From: Clostridium_AM sp963780135
Lineage (GTDB): Bacteria; Bacillota; Clostridia; Clostridiales; Clostridiaceae
DNA: 64,000 nt
Reading direction: 5' to 3'
NCBI GenBank assembly: GCA_963780135.1
Contig: CAWAAR010000001.1
Location: 868,001 to 932,000 of the forward strand
Part shown: piece after piece, positions 44,371-51,989 of the stretch
Position numbering within the stretch: position 1 is the first letter of the stretch
Layout of the letters: each line of letters opens with the position of its first letter
Translations under genes and position numbers: made by a program
Notes under the pieces: generated by a model
Told to the model about the DNA's origin: nothing
Databases searched by the model: none
What the model saw: the letters and a program-made list of their open reading frames with translations, nothing else

Positions 44371-44439
44371 CTGTCGCTAATATACTCTGCTTTTTCACTT
44401 AATAAATTAGAATTTCGTGTTATGCATAATTGGCGACAG
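44371..44439. repeat. 69-bp interrupted palindrome with CTGTCGC ends
   Basis: CTGTCGCTAAT at 44371-44381 pairs with ATTGGCGACAG at 44429-44439, with one mismatch. It lies in the 210-base gap between yqfD and pgpH where phoH is expected. The CTGTCGC end is shared with the palindrome at 5378-5475. Confidence 0.5.
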
Positions 44440-44531
44440 ATCTATGGATAAGTTTGAACTAAGCTTCACTTGATATCATATTAATCTTAGTTTCAATCAA
44501 GTTTATGTGAATTTGGGTATATTATGTTCAC

Positions 44532-45674
44532 TTATTGTATTGGCTGTTGTATGGCCACATTTTCTTCTGCAACTACAAGCACCCTTATTCTATAATAATT
44601 TCCCTGCTCATAGTTTACTATTTTATCTACAATTTTAACAGACTTATCTAAGTTTGCACATATCTTTAAATAAAGTTCATCATAGGTATCATTAACTACT
44701 TTTTTTGGATCTCTATGAATAGTTGTTTCTTTTACTTCATAATAATCTTCAATATTAACAAAAAACTTTCTATCTTCTATTTTATCATATTTATCAAATT
44801 TATTTGTTGATTTCTTTAAATATAGATTTTTACCATTAATTTTTAAATATATGTTTTGTACTTTTTTCCCTGTACGCTCTCTTTTTAAAGTATCAATTTT
44901 TACATCCTTAATTTCTTCATAAAAAGTTCTACATATTACATTTCCTATAGAATGAACATCATAGGTTGAATCTTCATTTCCTTGCTGTCCCTTTACTATA
45001 ATTTGATCTTTTTTAACCATGTCTCCTTTTTTAACTACCGCAGTACCTGCTTTAGTATATACTCTTATTACTTCACCATCTTTTTTAGCAACTAAATTGC
45101 TAGGTTTATCATCTGAAACTATATTAGGCGGTGACTGCCTCTCCATTGCGGAAACTTTAAGTTTAGCACCTTCTATTCTAGCTTTTACCCACATTATACT
45201 ATCATTATTTTTCATAAGATTTTCTTCTATTTCATAAACATTTATCTTCTTTTTACTAATTCCTGGTTTTATACCATAGGATTTTAATTGTTGTCTTATT
45301 TCATAAGGAGTTAAATTATGATCTACAATTATATCCACATTCCATATAAATGTAGATAAATAATAAATTATACCTATGAATAATATTATACCCAGTAATA
45401 AAGCACTTCGCCTTTTTATTTTAATTAAAAAAAATGCAAATCCTTTTCTTCTAACTATTTTCACTTTAGTCTTTGTTCTTTTTGCCATACTTTTTATTTT
45501 AGTATAATCCTTTAAACTTACATCTATATTCACTGTAGTAATGTCTTTTTTTATGACATTTCTTATGTTAATATTATTTTTCCACAGGAGATTGATAAAT
45601 CTTTCAGGTATAAGAGATTGAGCTTCTATAGTAATTATACCACTTTTATATTTCTGGAAATTAAACTTACTCAT
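44532..45674 (-). CDS. yqfD: Sporulation protein YqfD
   Basis: The 380-residue protein of the YqfD family acts in the mother cell under sigma-E control in Bacillus. The N-terminus is a YabP-like soluble part. One membrane segment (about 88-108, ALLLGIILFIGIIYYLSTF) follows, then an outer domain with DHNLTPYEIRQQLKSYGIKP and DGEVIRVYTKAGTAVVKKGD. It overlaps yqfC by eight bases. The start at ATG 45674 is inferred from the overlap; an ATG at 45683 is also possible. Confidence 0.9.
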   Translation of the reverse strand: MSKFNFQKYKSGIITIEAQSLIPERFINLLWKNNINIRNVIKKDITTVNIDVSLKDYTKIKSMAKRTKTKVKIVRRKGFAFFLIKIKRRSALLLGIILFIGIIYYLSTFIWNVDIIVDHNLTPYEIRQQLKSYGIKPGISKKKINVYEIEENLMKNNDSIMWVKARIEGAKLKVSAMERQSPPNIVSDDKPSNLVAKKDGEVIRVYTKAGTAVVKKGDMVKKDQIIVKGQQGNEDSTYDVHSIGNVICRTFYEEIKDVKIDTLKRERTGKKVQNIYLKINGKNLYLKKSTNKFDKYDKIEDRKFFVNIEDYYEVKETTIHRDPKKVVNDTYDELYLKICANLDKSVKIVDKIVNYEQGNYYRIRVLVVAEENVAIQQPIQ

Positions 45675-45951
45675 TTGCCTCATAAATTATAGACTTAAAC
45701 TTTCCTCCTATTGTTATGGTGCTCCCACCCATAAACAATATTTCAAAGTTAATCCCATATATAGCTATCAATCCTATACCTGAATTTATCTTTACTTCAT
45801 TCTCATTAAACACTACTACTCCTTTGTGGTTTTCTATTATTATTTCATTATGTCCTGTCACCGTAATTTTAGGTACATTTAAAATTATATCTCTAGGTAA
45901 ATCTAATTTGTCTGCAATACCTTGTTTAGTTTTATTAAGTTTGTCTTCCAC
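45667..45951 (-). CDS. yqfC: Sporulation protein YqfC (YabP/YqfC family)
   Basis: The 94-residue beta-rich protein of the YabP/YqfC family contains LPRDIILNVPKITVTGHNEI and the later GINFEILFMGGSTITIGG, both typical. It is needed in the mother cell during sporulation in related species and probably works with YqfD. The start is GTG 45951 behind AGAGGTGATAA. It starts a new unit after the yqeY terminator, and a possible sigma-E promoter is seen just upstream. Confidence 0.9.
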   Translation of the reverse strand: MEDKLNKTKQGIADKLDLPRDIILNVPKITVTGHNEIIIENHKGVVVFNENEVKINSGIGLIAIYGINFEILFMGGSTITIGGKFKSIIYEANE

Positions 45952-45980
45952 TTTATCACCTCTAAAAATACTTCCATACT

Positions 45981-46010
45981 AATTTATGAAGAAGAATTTT
46001 AATAAATGAC
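45981..46010 (-). promoter_or_regulatory. Possible sigma-E-type promoter of yqfC-yqfD
   Basis: Minus strand: GTCATTTA, 14-base spacer, CATAAATT, compared with a sigma-E -10 of CATACAAT. The match is partial; the position and the known sigma-E dependence of yqfCD support it. Confidence 0.3.
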
Positions 46011-46013
46011 AAA

Positions 46014-46044
46014 ATAAAAAAGGTTGAGATTAACTCAACCTTTT
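46014..46044 (-). terminator. Terminator of the rpsU-yqeY unit
   Basis: The minus-strand RNA has AAAGGTTGAG-TTAAT-CTCAACCTTT followed by TTTATTTTG. Confidence 0.88.
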
Positions 46045-46489
46045 ATTTATTTAAATATTGCTCTACAATCTGACTTACAAGTTTACCGTCTGCTTTACCT
46101 TTTGTTTTAGGCATGATAAAAGTCATAACTTTTCCCATATCCTTCATGCTATTGGCACCTACTTCATCAACTGCTTGACGAACAATTTCGGAAATTTCCT
46201 CTTCGCTTAACTGCTGAGGAAGGTAACCTAACAAGATTTCTATTTCCTCATTTGCCTTATCAACTAAATCCTGCCTATTTCCTTTTTCAAACTCCAGTAT
46301 AGCCTCTCGTCTTTGCTTAACTTCTCTCGCTAAGACTTCAATGATTTGTTCATCATCAAGCTTACTTCTATCAGTTTTTTCAACCAACAAAACAGCTACT
46401 CTTGCCATACTTATAGTTTAGGTTCTAAGCTTTTCTTTTGATTTTAAAGCTTGCTTCCAATCTTCTTGTAGTCTTTCTTTAAGAGACAT
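46043..46489 (-). pseudogene. yqeY: GatB/YqeY-domain protein with in-frame stop
   Basis: YqeY resembles the tail domain of the GatB amidotransferase subunit; its cellular role is uncertain. From ATG 46489 the frame reads MSLKERLQEDWKQALKSKEK, then LRT, a TAA (46418-46420), TISMARVAVLLVEKTD and on to the normal end. The TAA replaces a codon that is usually Ser, so one base (TCA to TAA) would restore a 148-residue protein. A shorter product could restart at ATG 46408 (MARVAVLL), lacking the first helix. This may be a real nonsense mutation or a base-call error. It follows rpsU as in other Firmicutes. Confidence 0.85.
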
Positions 46490-46516
46490 TAACTAGTACC
46501 TTCTTTCAAAAAAGTT

Positions 46517-46693
46517 CTATTTAAACTTTCTCTTTCTTGCAGCTTCAGATTTCTTTTTTTTCTTTACACTTGGTTTTTCGTAATGTTCTCTCTTTCTAAC
46601 TTCTGAAAGAACACCAGCTCTAGCGCATTTTCTTTTAAATCTTCTTAACGCACTTTCTATAGTTTCATTTTCTCCAACTCTTATTTCTGACAT
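46517..46693 (-). CDS. rpsU: Small ribosomal subunit protein bS21
   Basis: The 58-residue basic protein reads MSEIRVGENETIESALRRFK, then RKCARAGVLSEVRKREHYEK and a Lys/Arg-rich tail, a textbook S21. It binds near the 3' end of 16S rRNA and helps initiation. The start at ATG 46693 is behind GGGAGGG. It is the first gene of a unit with yqeY, separated by 27 bases. Confidence 0.96.
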   Translation of the reverse strand: MSEIRVGENETIESALRRFKRKCARAGVLSEVRKREHYEKPSVKKKKKSEAARKRKFK

Positions 46694-46821
46694 ATTTTAT
46701 CCCTCCCTCCGCTAGCTCAATTTAATTTAAAAAAATTAAACACAGCCAATGTAGGTTACATAGCACATTGTCTATTATACAACATTTATTTACAAGCTGT
46801 CAACAATTTCATTTAAGATTT

Positions 46822-47166
46822 TTAACCTGGAGGCCACTGAAGTGTTCTTCCTCCTAGCACATGAAAATGAATATGTTCTACTGTCTGTCCTCCCTCTTCT
46901 CCACAATTGCTAACTATTCTATATCCTGTTTCATTTATACCTAATTTCTTAACTATTTCTTTTAACACAATAAATACATGCGCTATTATTTTTGAATCTT
47001 CATCTGTTACTTCATTTAAACTACTTATATGCTTTTTAGGTATTATTAATACATGAGATGGTGCACCAGGGCTTATATCTTTAAAACTTAGTACTATATC
47101 GTCTTCGTAAATTTTCTCACAAGGTATTTCTCCCTTTATGATTTTACAAAAAATACAATCTTCCAC
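46822..47166 (-). CDS. HIT-family (histidine triad) nucleotide-binding protein
   Basis: The 114-residue HinT-like protein has CIFCKIIKGEIPCEKIYEDD at the N-terminus and the triad HIHFHVLGGR near the C-terminus. It probably hydrolyses purine nucleoside phosphoramidates. The start is GTG 47166, six bases after AAAGGAGGTG. An ATG 27 bases upstream precedes that site. It ends 128 bases upstream of rpsU in the same direction. Confidence 0.93.
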   Translation of the reverse strand: MEDCIFCKIIKGEIPCEKIYEDDIVLSFKDISPGAPSHVLIIPKKHISSLNEVTDEDSKIIAHVFIVLKEIVKKLGINETGYRIVSNCGEEGGQTVEHIHFHVLGGRTLQWPPG

Positions 47167-47328
47167 GATTTCACCTCCTTTAAAATTGCCCATAAAATTT
47201 TAATATATAGGACTCTACTCAAATTAAGTTGTACTTGATAATATTCAATATTTATCCAAAATATCCTGCTAAAAAATAAATTTTTATTTTTTAAATTTAC
47301 TTTTACTTCCCTATAAAAAGAATTATAA

Positions 47329-48630
47329 TTACAACAATTTACCCCATAAAATTTCTTTTTTAATTTCGACAATATGTGTATTTATAATATCTCCAGATAT
47401 ATCTTTTGATGCTTCTGACACTACTTTTATATAGTTAGGAGTATATCCTTCATACAAGTTTTCTAAACCGCTATGTTTTTGTTCATATAAAATCCCCATA
47501 TCTCTTCCTGTGAACTTTGACATAAACTCATTTTCCATAACTTTATCTAGATTTATAAGTTTGCTGCTTCTTTCATCCTTAATTTTGCTATCTACTACAT
47601 TTTTTATTTCTGCAGCTTTTGTTCCTTTTCTAGGACTATATTTAAAAATATGCATTTTGGACAATTTTATTTTCTTTAAAAATTCATAAGTAATATTAAA
47701 TTCTTCTTCTGTTTCTTCTGGAAAACCGACAATAACATCTGTAGTTATTGATACATCTTTAATATTATCTCTTAAATCTTCTACAATTTTTTCATATTCT
47801 TCAGTAGTATATCTTCTATTCATTCTTTTTAAAGTTTCATTGCAACCACTTTGAAGAGAAAGATGAAAATGAGGACATAGTTTTTTAAGAGAACTAATTT
47901 TTTCTATTACTCCCTGCGTGAAGAATTGAGGATCAATAGATCCTATTCTTATTCTTTCTACACCTTCAATCCTGTCTATTTCTTCTAATATGGAAACCAA
48001 ATTCCATTCACCTTTTAAATCAACTCCATAAGAAGCAATATGTATTCCTGATAGAATTATTTCTTTGAATCCATGCGCAGCAAGTTCTTTTACTTCACTT
48101 ATTACTTTTTCTGGTTCCTTACTGCACACTGCACCTCTAGCAAAAGGAATTAAACAATAAGAACAAAATCTATTACATCCATCCTGTATTTTTAAAAATG
48201 CTCTAGTTTTATTTTGATAACTTTCTATATTTAGTTCATCAAAAACTTTATTTCTCATCACATCTTGTACTTCTATTACTTGTTTTCTTTCTTCTCTTGC
48301 TCTGTTTACCCAATAAACTATTTCACTCTTATTTCTAGTTCCAAGTACAACATCTACACCTTGAATTTTTGACACTTCTTCTGGTGCAATTTGAGAATAA
48401 CACCCTACAACAGCTATAACCGCATCTTCATTTTCTCTTCTAGCTCTATTGATCATCTGTCTAGATTTTTTATCTCCCATATTAGTTACAGTACATGTAT
48501 TTATAACATATACATCAGCATATTCTTCAAAAGGCACAGAGTTATAGCCTTCTTTTATAAATTTTTCTACCATAGCTTCTGTTTCATATTGATTAACTCT
48601 ACAGCCTAAAGTAGCAAAAGCAACTTTCAT
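47329..48630 (-). CDS. mtaB: tRNA t6A37 methylthiotransferase MtaB
   Basis: The 433-residue radical-SAM enzyme adds a methylthio group to t6A37 of tRNA. The N-terminal UPF0004 domain has Cys in ATLGCRVNQYE, VINTCTV and VVGCYSQ. The radical-SAM cluster motif is DGCNRFCSYCLIPFARG. The TRAM-like C-terminus is FTGRDMGILYEQKHSG. The GCRVNQ and R-rich signature marks MtaB rather than MiaB or RimO. The start at ATG 48630 is behind AAGGAGG. Confidence 0.94.
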   Translation of the reverse strand: MKVAFATLGCRVNQYETEAMVEKFIKEGYNSVPFEEYADVYVINTCTVTNMGDKKSRQMINRARRENEDAVIAVVGCYSQIAPEEVSKIQGVDVVLGTRNKSEIVYWVNRAREERKQVIEVQDVMRNKVFDELNIESYQNKTRAFLKIQDGCNRFCSYCLIPFARGAVCSKEPEKVISEVKELAAHGFKEIILSGIHIASYGVDLKGEWNLVSILEEIDRIEGVERIRIGSIDPQFFTQGVIEKISSLKKLCPHFHLSLQSGCNETLKRMNRRYTTEEYEKIVEDLRDNIKDVSITTDVIVGFPEETEEEFNITYEFLKKIKLSKMHIFKYSPRKGTKAAEIKNVVDSKIKDERSSKLINLDKVMENEFMSKFTGRDMGILYEQKHSGLENLYEGYTPNYIKVVSEASKDISGDIINTHIVEIKKEILWGKLL

Positions 48631-48659
48631 TAAAATATTCCTCCTTTAGTCGGAACACT

Positions 48660-48720
48660 GAGCAATTAAGATTACTCGCTCCCACTCGCTAATTGCTCGT
48701 TAAAGCCCATTTAGGGCTTT
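48660..48720 (-). repeat. Two adjacent hairpins between rsmE and mtaB
   Basis: AAAGCCC-N5-GGGCTTT (48702-48720) overlaps the rsmE stop. GAGCAATTA and TAATTGCTC (48660-48698) enclose the tandem GCGAGTGGGAGCGAGT. Neither is followed by a clear U run, so a processing, attenuation or REP-like role is as likely as termination. Confidence 0.6.
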
Positions 48721-49465
48721 AACCTCCTAAATCTCCAAGCTCATACATAAGCAAAGATACACATACAAAGCCAGCAGTTTCTGTTCTAAGTATTCTAGGT
48801 CCTAAGGTAACTATATGCGCTCCTAGTTCCTTTAAAGTTTCTATCTCATCTTCTTCAAATCCACCTTCTGGACCTATTATTACTGCCAATTTTTTTATAC
48901 TGCCTTTATTTATATTATTTACAACTTTCTTTATTCCATAACCTTCTGCATTTTCATAAGGTACTATAATTAAATCCATTTGTTTTAAAAATTCTAGAAG
49001 CTTGTTAAACTCTATAGGTATATTAATCCTTGGTATTAAGCTTCTTTTGCTTTGCTTGCAAGCCTCTAATGCAATCCTACACCATCTATCTACTTTTTTA
49101 AATTCTCCCAATTCGTTTTTAACTACAACTCTTTCTGTAATTACAGGAGTTATCTCTTTTACACCAAGCTCTGTAGCTTTTTGAACAATCAAATCCATCT
49201 TGCTGGATTTTGGTAATCCTTGAAATAAATAAATCTCCATATCACTTTCATTATTGAGAGGAAGTTTTTCTATAAATTTTACAATAACTTGTTTTTTATT
49301 TATTTCTTCTATTTCTCCTAAAAATTCTTCGCCTTCACAATTATTTATATTAACCTTATCTCCAATTTGAAGTCTTAAAACTTTATATATATGTTTTACA
49401 TCATCACCATCAATAACAACAGTATTATCACTTATACTACTCTTATTAACAAAGAATTTATGCAT
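48719..49465 (-). CDS. rsmE: 16S rRNA (uracil(1498)-N3)-methyltransferase
   Basis: The 248-residue SPOUT methyltransferase methylates U1498 in 16S rRNA. Seen: the PUA-like N-terminal domain (about 1-70), KSSKMDLIVQKATELGVKEI, the knot motif LAVIIGPEGGFEEDEIE and LGPRILRTETAGFVCVS. It starts at ATG 49465 behind AAGGTGGTG, 50 bases after prmA, in the conserved dnaJ-prmA-rsmE-mtaB order. Confidence 0.96.
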   Translation of the reverse strand: MHKFFVNKSSISDNTVVIDGDDVKHIYKVLRLQIGDKVNINNCEGEEFLGEIEEINKKQVIVKFIEKLPLNNESDMEIYLFQGLPKSSKMDLIVQKATELGVKEITPVITERVVVKNELGEFKKVDRWCRIALEACKQSKRSLIPRINIPIEFNKLLEFLKQMDLIIVPYENAEGYGIKKVVNNINKGSIKKLAVIIGPEGGFEEDEIETLKELGAHIVTLGPRILRTETAGFVCVSLLMYELGDLGG

Positions 49466-49515
49466 AATACACCACCTTTTAAAATTGAAACTAATCTACT
49501 TTTTTAAATATTCTA

Positions 49516-50451
49516 TTAAAGTTTTGCAACTATGCATACCCATTCTCCATCAATATTTACTTCTTCTATATTAAAGCCGCAACTTTCTAGTTTACTTATA
49601 ACATCATCTTTTCTTTCTTTTATTATACCTGAGGATATAAATCTTCCTCCTGGAACTATAAAATCTTTCACGCCTTCTGTAAGGAATATTATTATATCTG
49701 CAATAATATTAGCTATAACTATATCTGCTTTTCCCTTAACTACTTCCATAAGGTTTCCCTCAAGTATCTTTATATTAGAAATATCATTATATTTAACATT
49801 TTCTGATGCAGACTTTACTGCAACAGGATCTAAATCTACGCCTATAACCTCTTTTGCTTTAAGCTTTGCTGCAGATATAGCAAGTATACCCGATCCAGTT
49901 CCTATATCAAACACTTTAGATTCAGGTTTAACATACTTTTCTAATGCTTTTATACACATTCTTGTAGTTTCATGAGTACCAGTACCAAAAGCCATACCTG
50001 GATCAAGCTCTACAACTATTTCTTCATCCTTTGTTAAATAATCTTCCCATATAGGCTTTACCACTATTTTTTCACCTATTTTAGTTGGTTTGTAATATTT
50101 TTTCCAGTTGTTTTCCCAATCCTCTTCATTAACTTTGCATACTGTTATTAAGCCTTTTCCTTTATCTATTCCAAATTGTTCTAGATTGTTGATACTATCT
50201 TTTATATATCTTAAATATTCATCAAATTTATCATTTTGCTTATAATAACCTTTAATTATTGCGCCTTCTTTAACTGTTAAAAGTGATTCATCAAAGTAAT
50301 CCCAGTCTCCAGGATGCTTTTTTTTGAATTCTATATCTTCAGGATCTTCTATCGAAACTCCTTTAACTTCAGTATTATATAATATACCAGACACAGCTTC
50401 TACTGCTTCACTACTTGTAACTATTGCAACCTCTATCCAATCTTTATCCAT
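49516..50451 (-). CDS. prmA: Ribosomal protein L11 methyltransferase
   Basis: PrmA trimethylates ribosomal protein L11. The 311-residue protein has an N-terminal L11-recognition domain (about 1-100), then WKKYYKPTKIGEKIVVKPIW, DPGMAFGTGTHETTRMCI and the SAM motifs VFDIGTGSGILAISAAKL and VIANIIADII. The start at ATG 50451 lies after AGGTTAAC. It is in the usual place after dnaJ, but the dnaJ terminator lies between them. Confidence 0.96.
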   Translation of the reverse strand: MDKDWIEVAIVTSSEAVEAVSGILYNTEVKGVSIEDPEDIEFKKKHPGDWDYFDESLLTVKEGAIIKGYYKQNDKFDEYLRYIKDSINNLEQFGIDKGKGLITVCKVNEEDWENNWKKYYKPTKIGEKIVVKPIWEDYLTKDEEIVVELDPGMAFGTGTHETTRMCIKALEKYVKPESKVFDIGTGSGILAISAAKLKAKEVIGVDLDPVAVKSASENVKYNDISNIKILEGNLMEVVKGKADIVIANIIADIIIFLTEGVKDFIVPGGRFISSGIIKERKDDVISKLESCGFNIEEVNIDGEWVCIVAKL

Positions 50452-50612
50452 AAGTTAACCTCCATAAAATTTAAATACTTAGTAATTGTTGTTAATGTTT
50501 ATCACATCTACTTTATAATTATAGACTTAATATGTCAACTATAAAAATTATATATATTTTCTCTACATAAGTCATCTTTCAAGAACTAAATAATCGATAA
50601 TTAAATTTAGAT

Positions 50613-50654
50613 AAAAGAACTTTGTCCCCCTTGATTTGGGAACAAAGTTCTTTT
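50613..50654 (-). terminator. Terminator at the end of dnaJ
   Basis: The minus-strand RNA has AAAAGAACTTTGT and ACAAAGTTCTTTT as a stem, with inner CCC/GGG pairing, followed by ATCTAAATTT. The dnaJ stop codon at 50653 lies in the stem. Confidence 0.82.
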
Positions 50655-51795
50655 ATTTAAAACTATCTTTTATTTTATCCATAAAAGATTTTTTATTACT
50701 TTCACCTTCTGGCATTTCTCCACTAGCTTCCATATACATTAATAGAGCTTCCTTTTCCTTCTGATTTAGATTCTTAGGAATATCTACTATAACATTAACA
50801 TATTGATCGCCTCTTCCATGTCCGTTAACTCTAGGCACCCCTTTACCCTTTAATCTAAATACAGTTCCTGGTTGAGTTCCTGCTGGAACTTCATACTTAA
50901 CATCTCCATCTACAGTTTCAACTGTAAGCTCTATACCTAAAGTAGCCTTTACAAAGCTTATATGAGTATCTATATAAATGTCGAATCCTTTTCTCTTAAA
51001 TTTCTCATGAGGCATTACTCTTATATTTACATATAAATCTCCTGCTGGTCCTCCATTGTTTCCATGTTCACCTTGGCCTCTTATAGGCATTACGTTACCT
51101 GTATCTACTCCAGCTGGTACATTTATTTTTATTTTTCTTTGTTTTCTTACTTTTCCTTTTCCTTTACACTCTGGACAAGGATCTGTTATTATTTTTCCTT
51201 TACCTCCACACTTATCACAAGTGTTCATGCTTACAAAGCTGCCTAATGGAGTATTTCTTTGAACCCTCATTTGACCAGTTCCACCACATTTATCACAAGT
51301 ATGTGCATGAGTTCCTGATTTAGCTCCTGTTCCATCACACTTTTCACAATTTTCACTTCTTGTTATAGTCACTTGCTTTTCAACACCAAAAACAGCTTCC
51401 TCAAAAGTTAAGTTTAAATTGTATTCAAGATCAGCTCCCTTTTGAGGACCATTTCTTCTTTTTCCATTTCCACCAAATCCTCCACCAAAGAAGGAATCAA
51501 ATATATCTCCAAATCCTCCAAGATCTGAGAAATCAAAGCCTCCAAATCCTCCTTCAAATCCACCAGCTCCATTGAAATCAGTAGTTCCAAATTGATCATA
51601 CTGTGTTTTCTTCTGAGGATCTGAAAGTACTTGATAAGCTTCATTTAACTCTTTAAACTTTTCTTCTGCTTCCTTATCACCAGGATTTCTATCTGGATGG
51701 TATTTCAGTGCTGATTTTCTAAATGCTTTTTTTATTTCTTCTTCACTTGCGCTTTTTTCAAGTCCAAGTAGTTCATAATAGTCTTTTTTTGCCAT
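50653..51795 (-). CDS. dnaJ: Chaperone DnaJ
   Basis: The 380-residue type I Hsp40 stimulates DnaK ATPase. It has a J domain (about 1-70) with the HPD motif in YHPDRNPGD, a Gly/Phe-rich region, four zinc repeats (CEKCDGTG, CDKCGGTG, CDKCGGKG, CPECKGKG) and C-terminal beta domains. The start is ATG 51795 (MAKKDYYELLG), the usual N-terminus; a GTG at 51810 would add five residues. It is the fourth gene of the hrcA heat-shock operon. Confidence 0.97.
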   Translation of the reverse strand: MAKKDYYELLGLEKSASEEEIKKAFRKSALKYHPDRNPGDKEAEEKFKELNEAYQVLSDPQKKTQYDQFGTTDFNGAGGFEGGFGGFDFSDLGGFGDIFDSFFGGGFGGNGKRRNGPQKGADLEYNLNLTFEEAVFGVEKQVTITRSENCEKCDGTGAKSGTHAHTCDKCGGTGQMRVQRNTPLGSFVSMNTCDKCGGKGKIITDPCPECKGKGKVRKQRKIKINVPAGVDTGNVMPIRGQGEHGNNGGPAGDLYVNIRVMPHEKFKRKGFDIYIDTHISFVKATLGIELTVETVDGDVKYEVPAGTQPGTVFRLKGKGVPRVNGHGRGDQYVNVIVDIPKNLNQKEKEALLMYMEASGEMPEGESNKKSFMDKIKDSFK

Positions 51796-51902
51796 CCTTG
51801 TTTTCACCACCTAATATAAAATTAAAATTTTATCTAATGGCTTTGTTCAAATAAATTTTTTTATTTAAAAAAGCCTTACTTTATAATTATCTCATTTACT
51901 CA

Positions 51903-51935
51903 AATTAAGGGAGGAGTATAACTCTTCCCTTAATT
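51903..51935 (-). terminator. Hairpin between dnaK and dnaJ
   Basis: AATTAAGGGAGGAGT pairs with ACTCTTCCCTTAATT around ATA, with one mismatch and only a short U stretch after it. It is probably a partial terminator or processing site that sets the DnaK:DnaJ ratio. Confidence 0.6.
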
Positions 51936-51989
51936 ATCACAATTATATATTATACACTATATCTATCTAATTAGTGAACTTTTTTAATT

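Noticed and set aside
47136..47372. 78-codon frame between mtaB and the HIT gene
   Set aside because: It overlaps the mtaB end and the HIT start, lacks a good ribosome binding site and has a biased composition.
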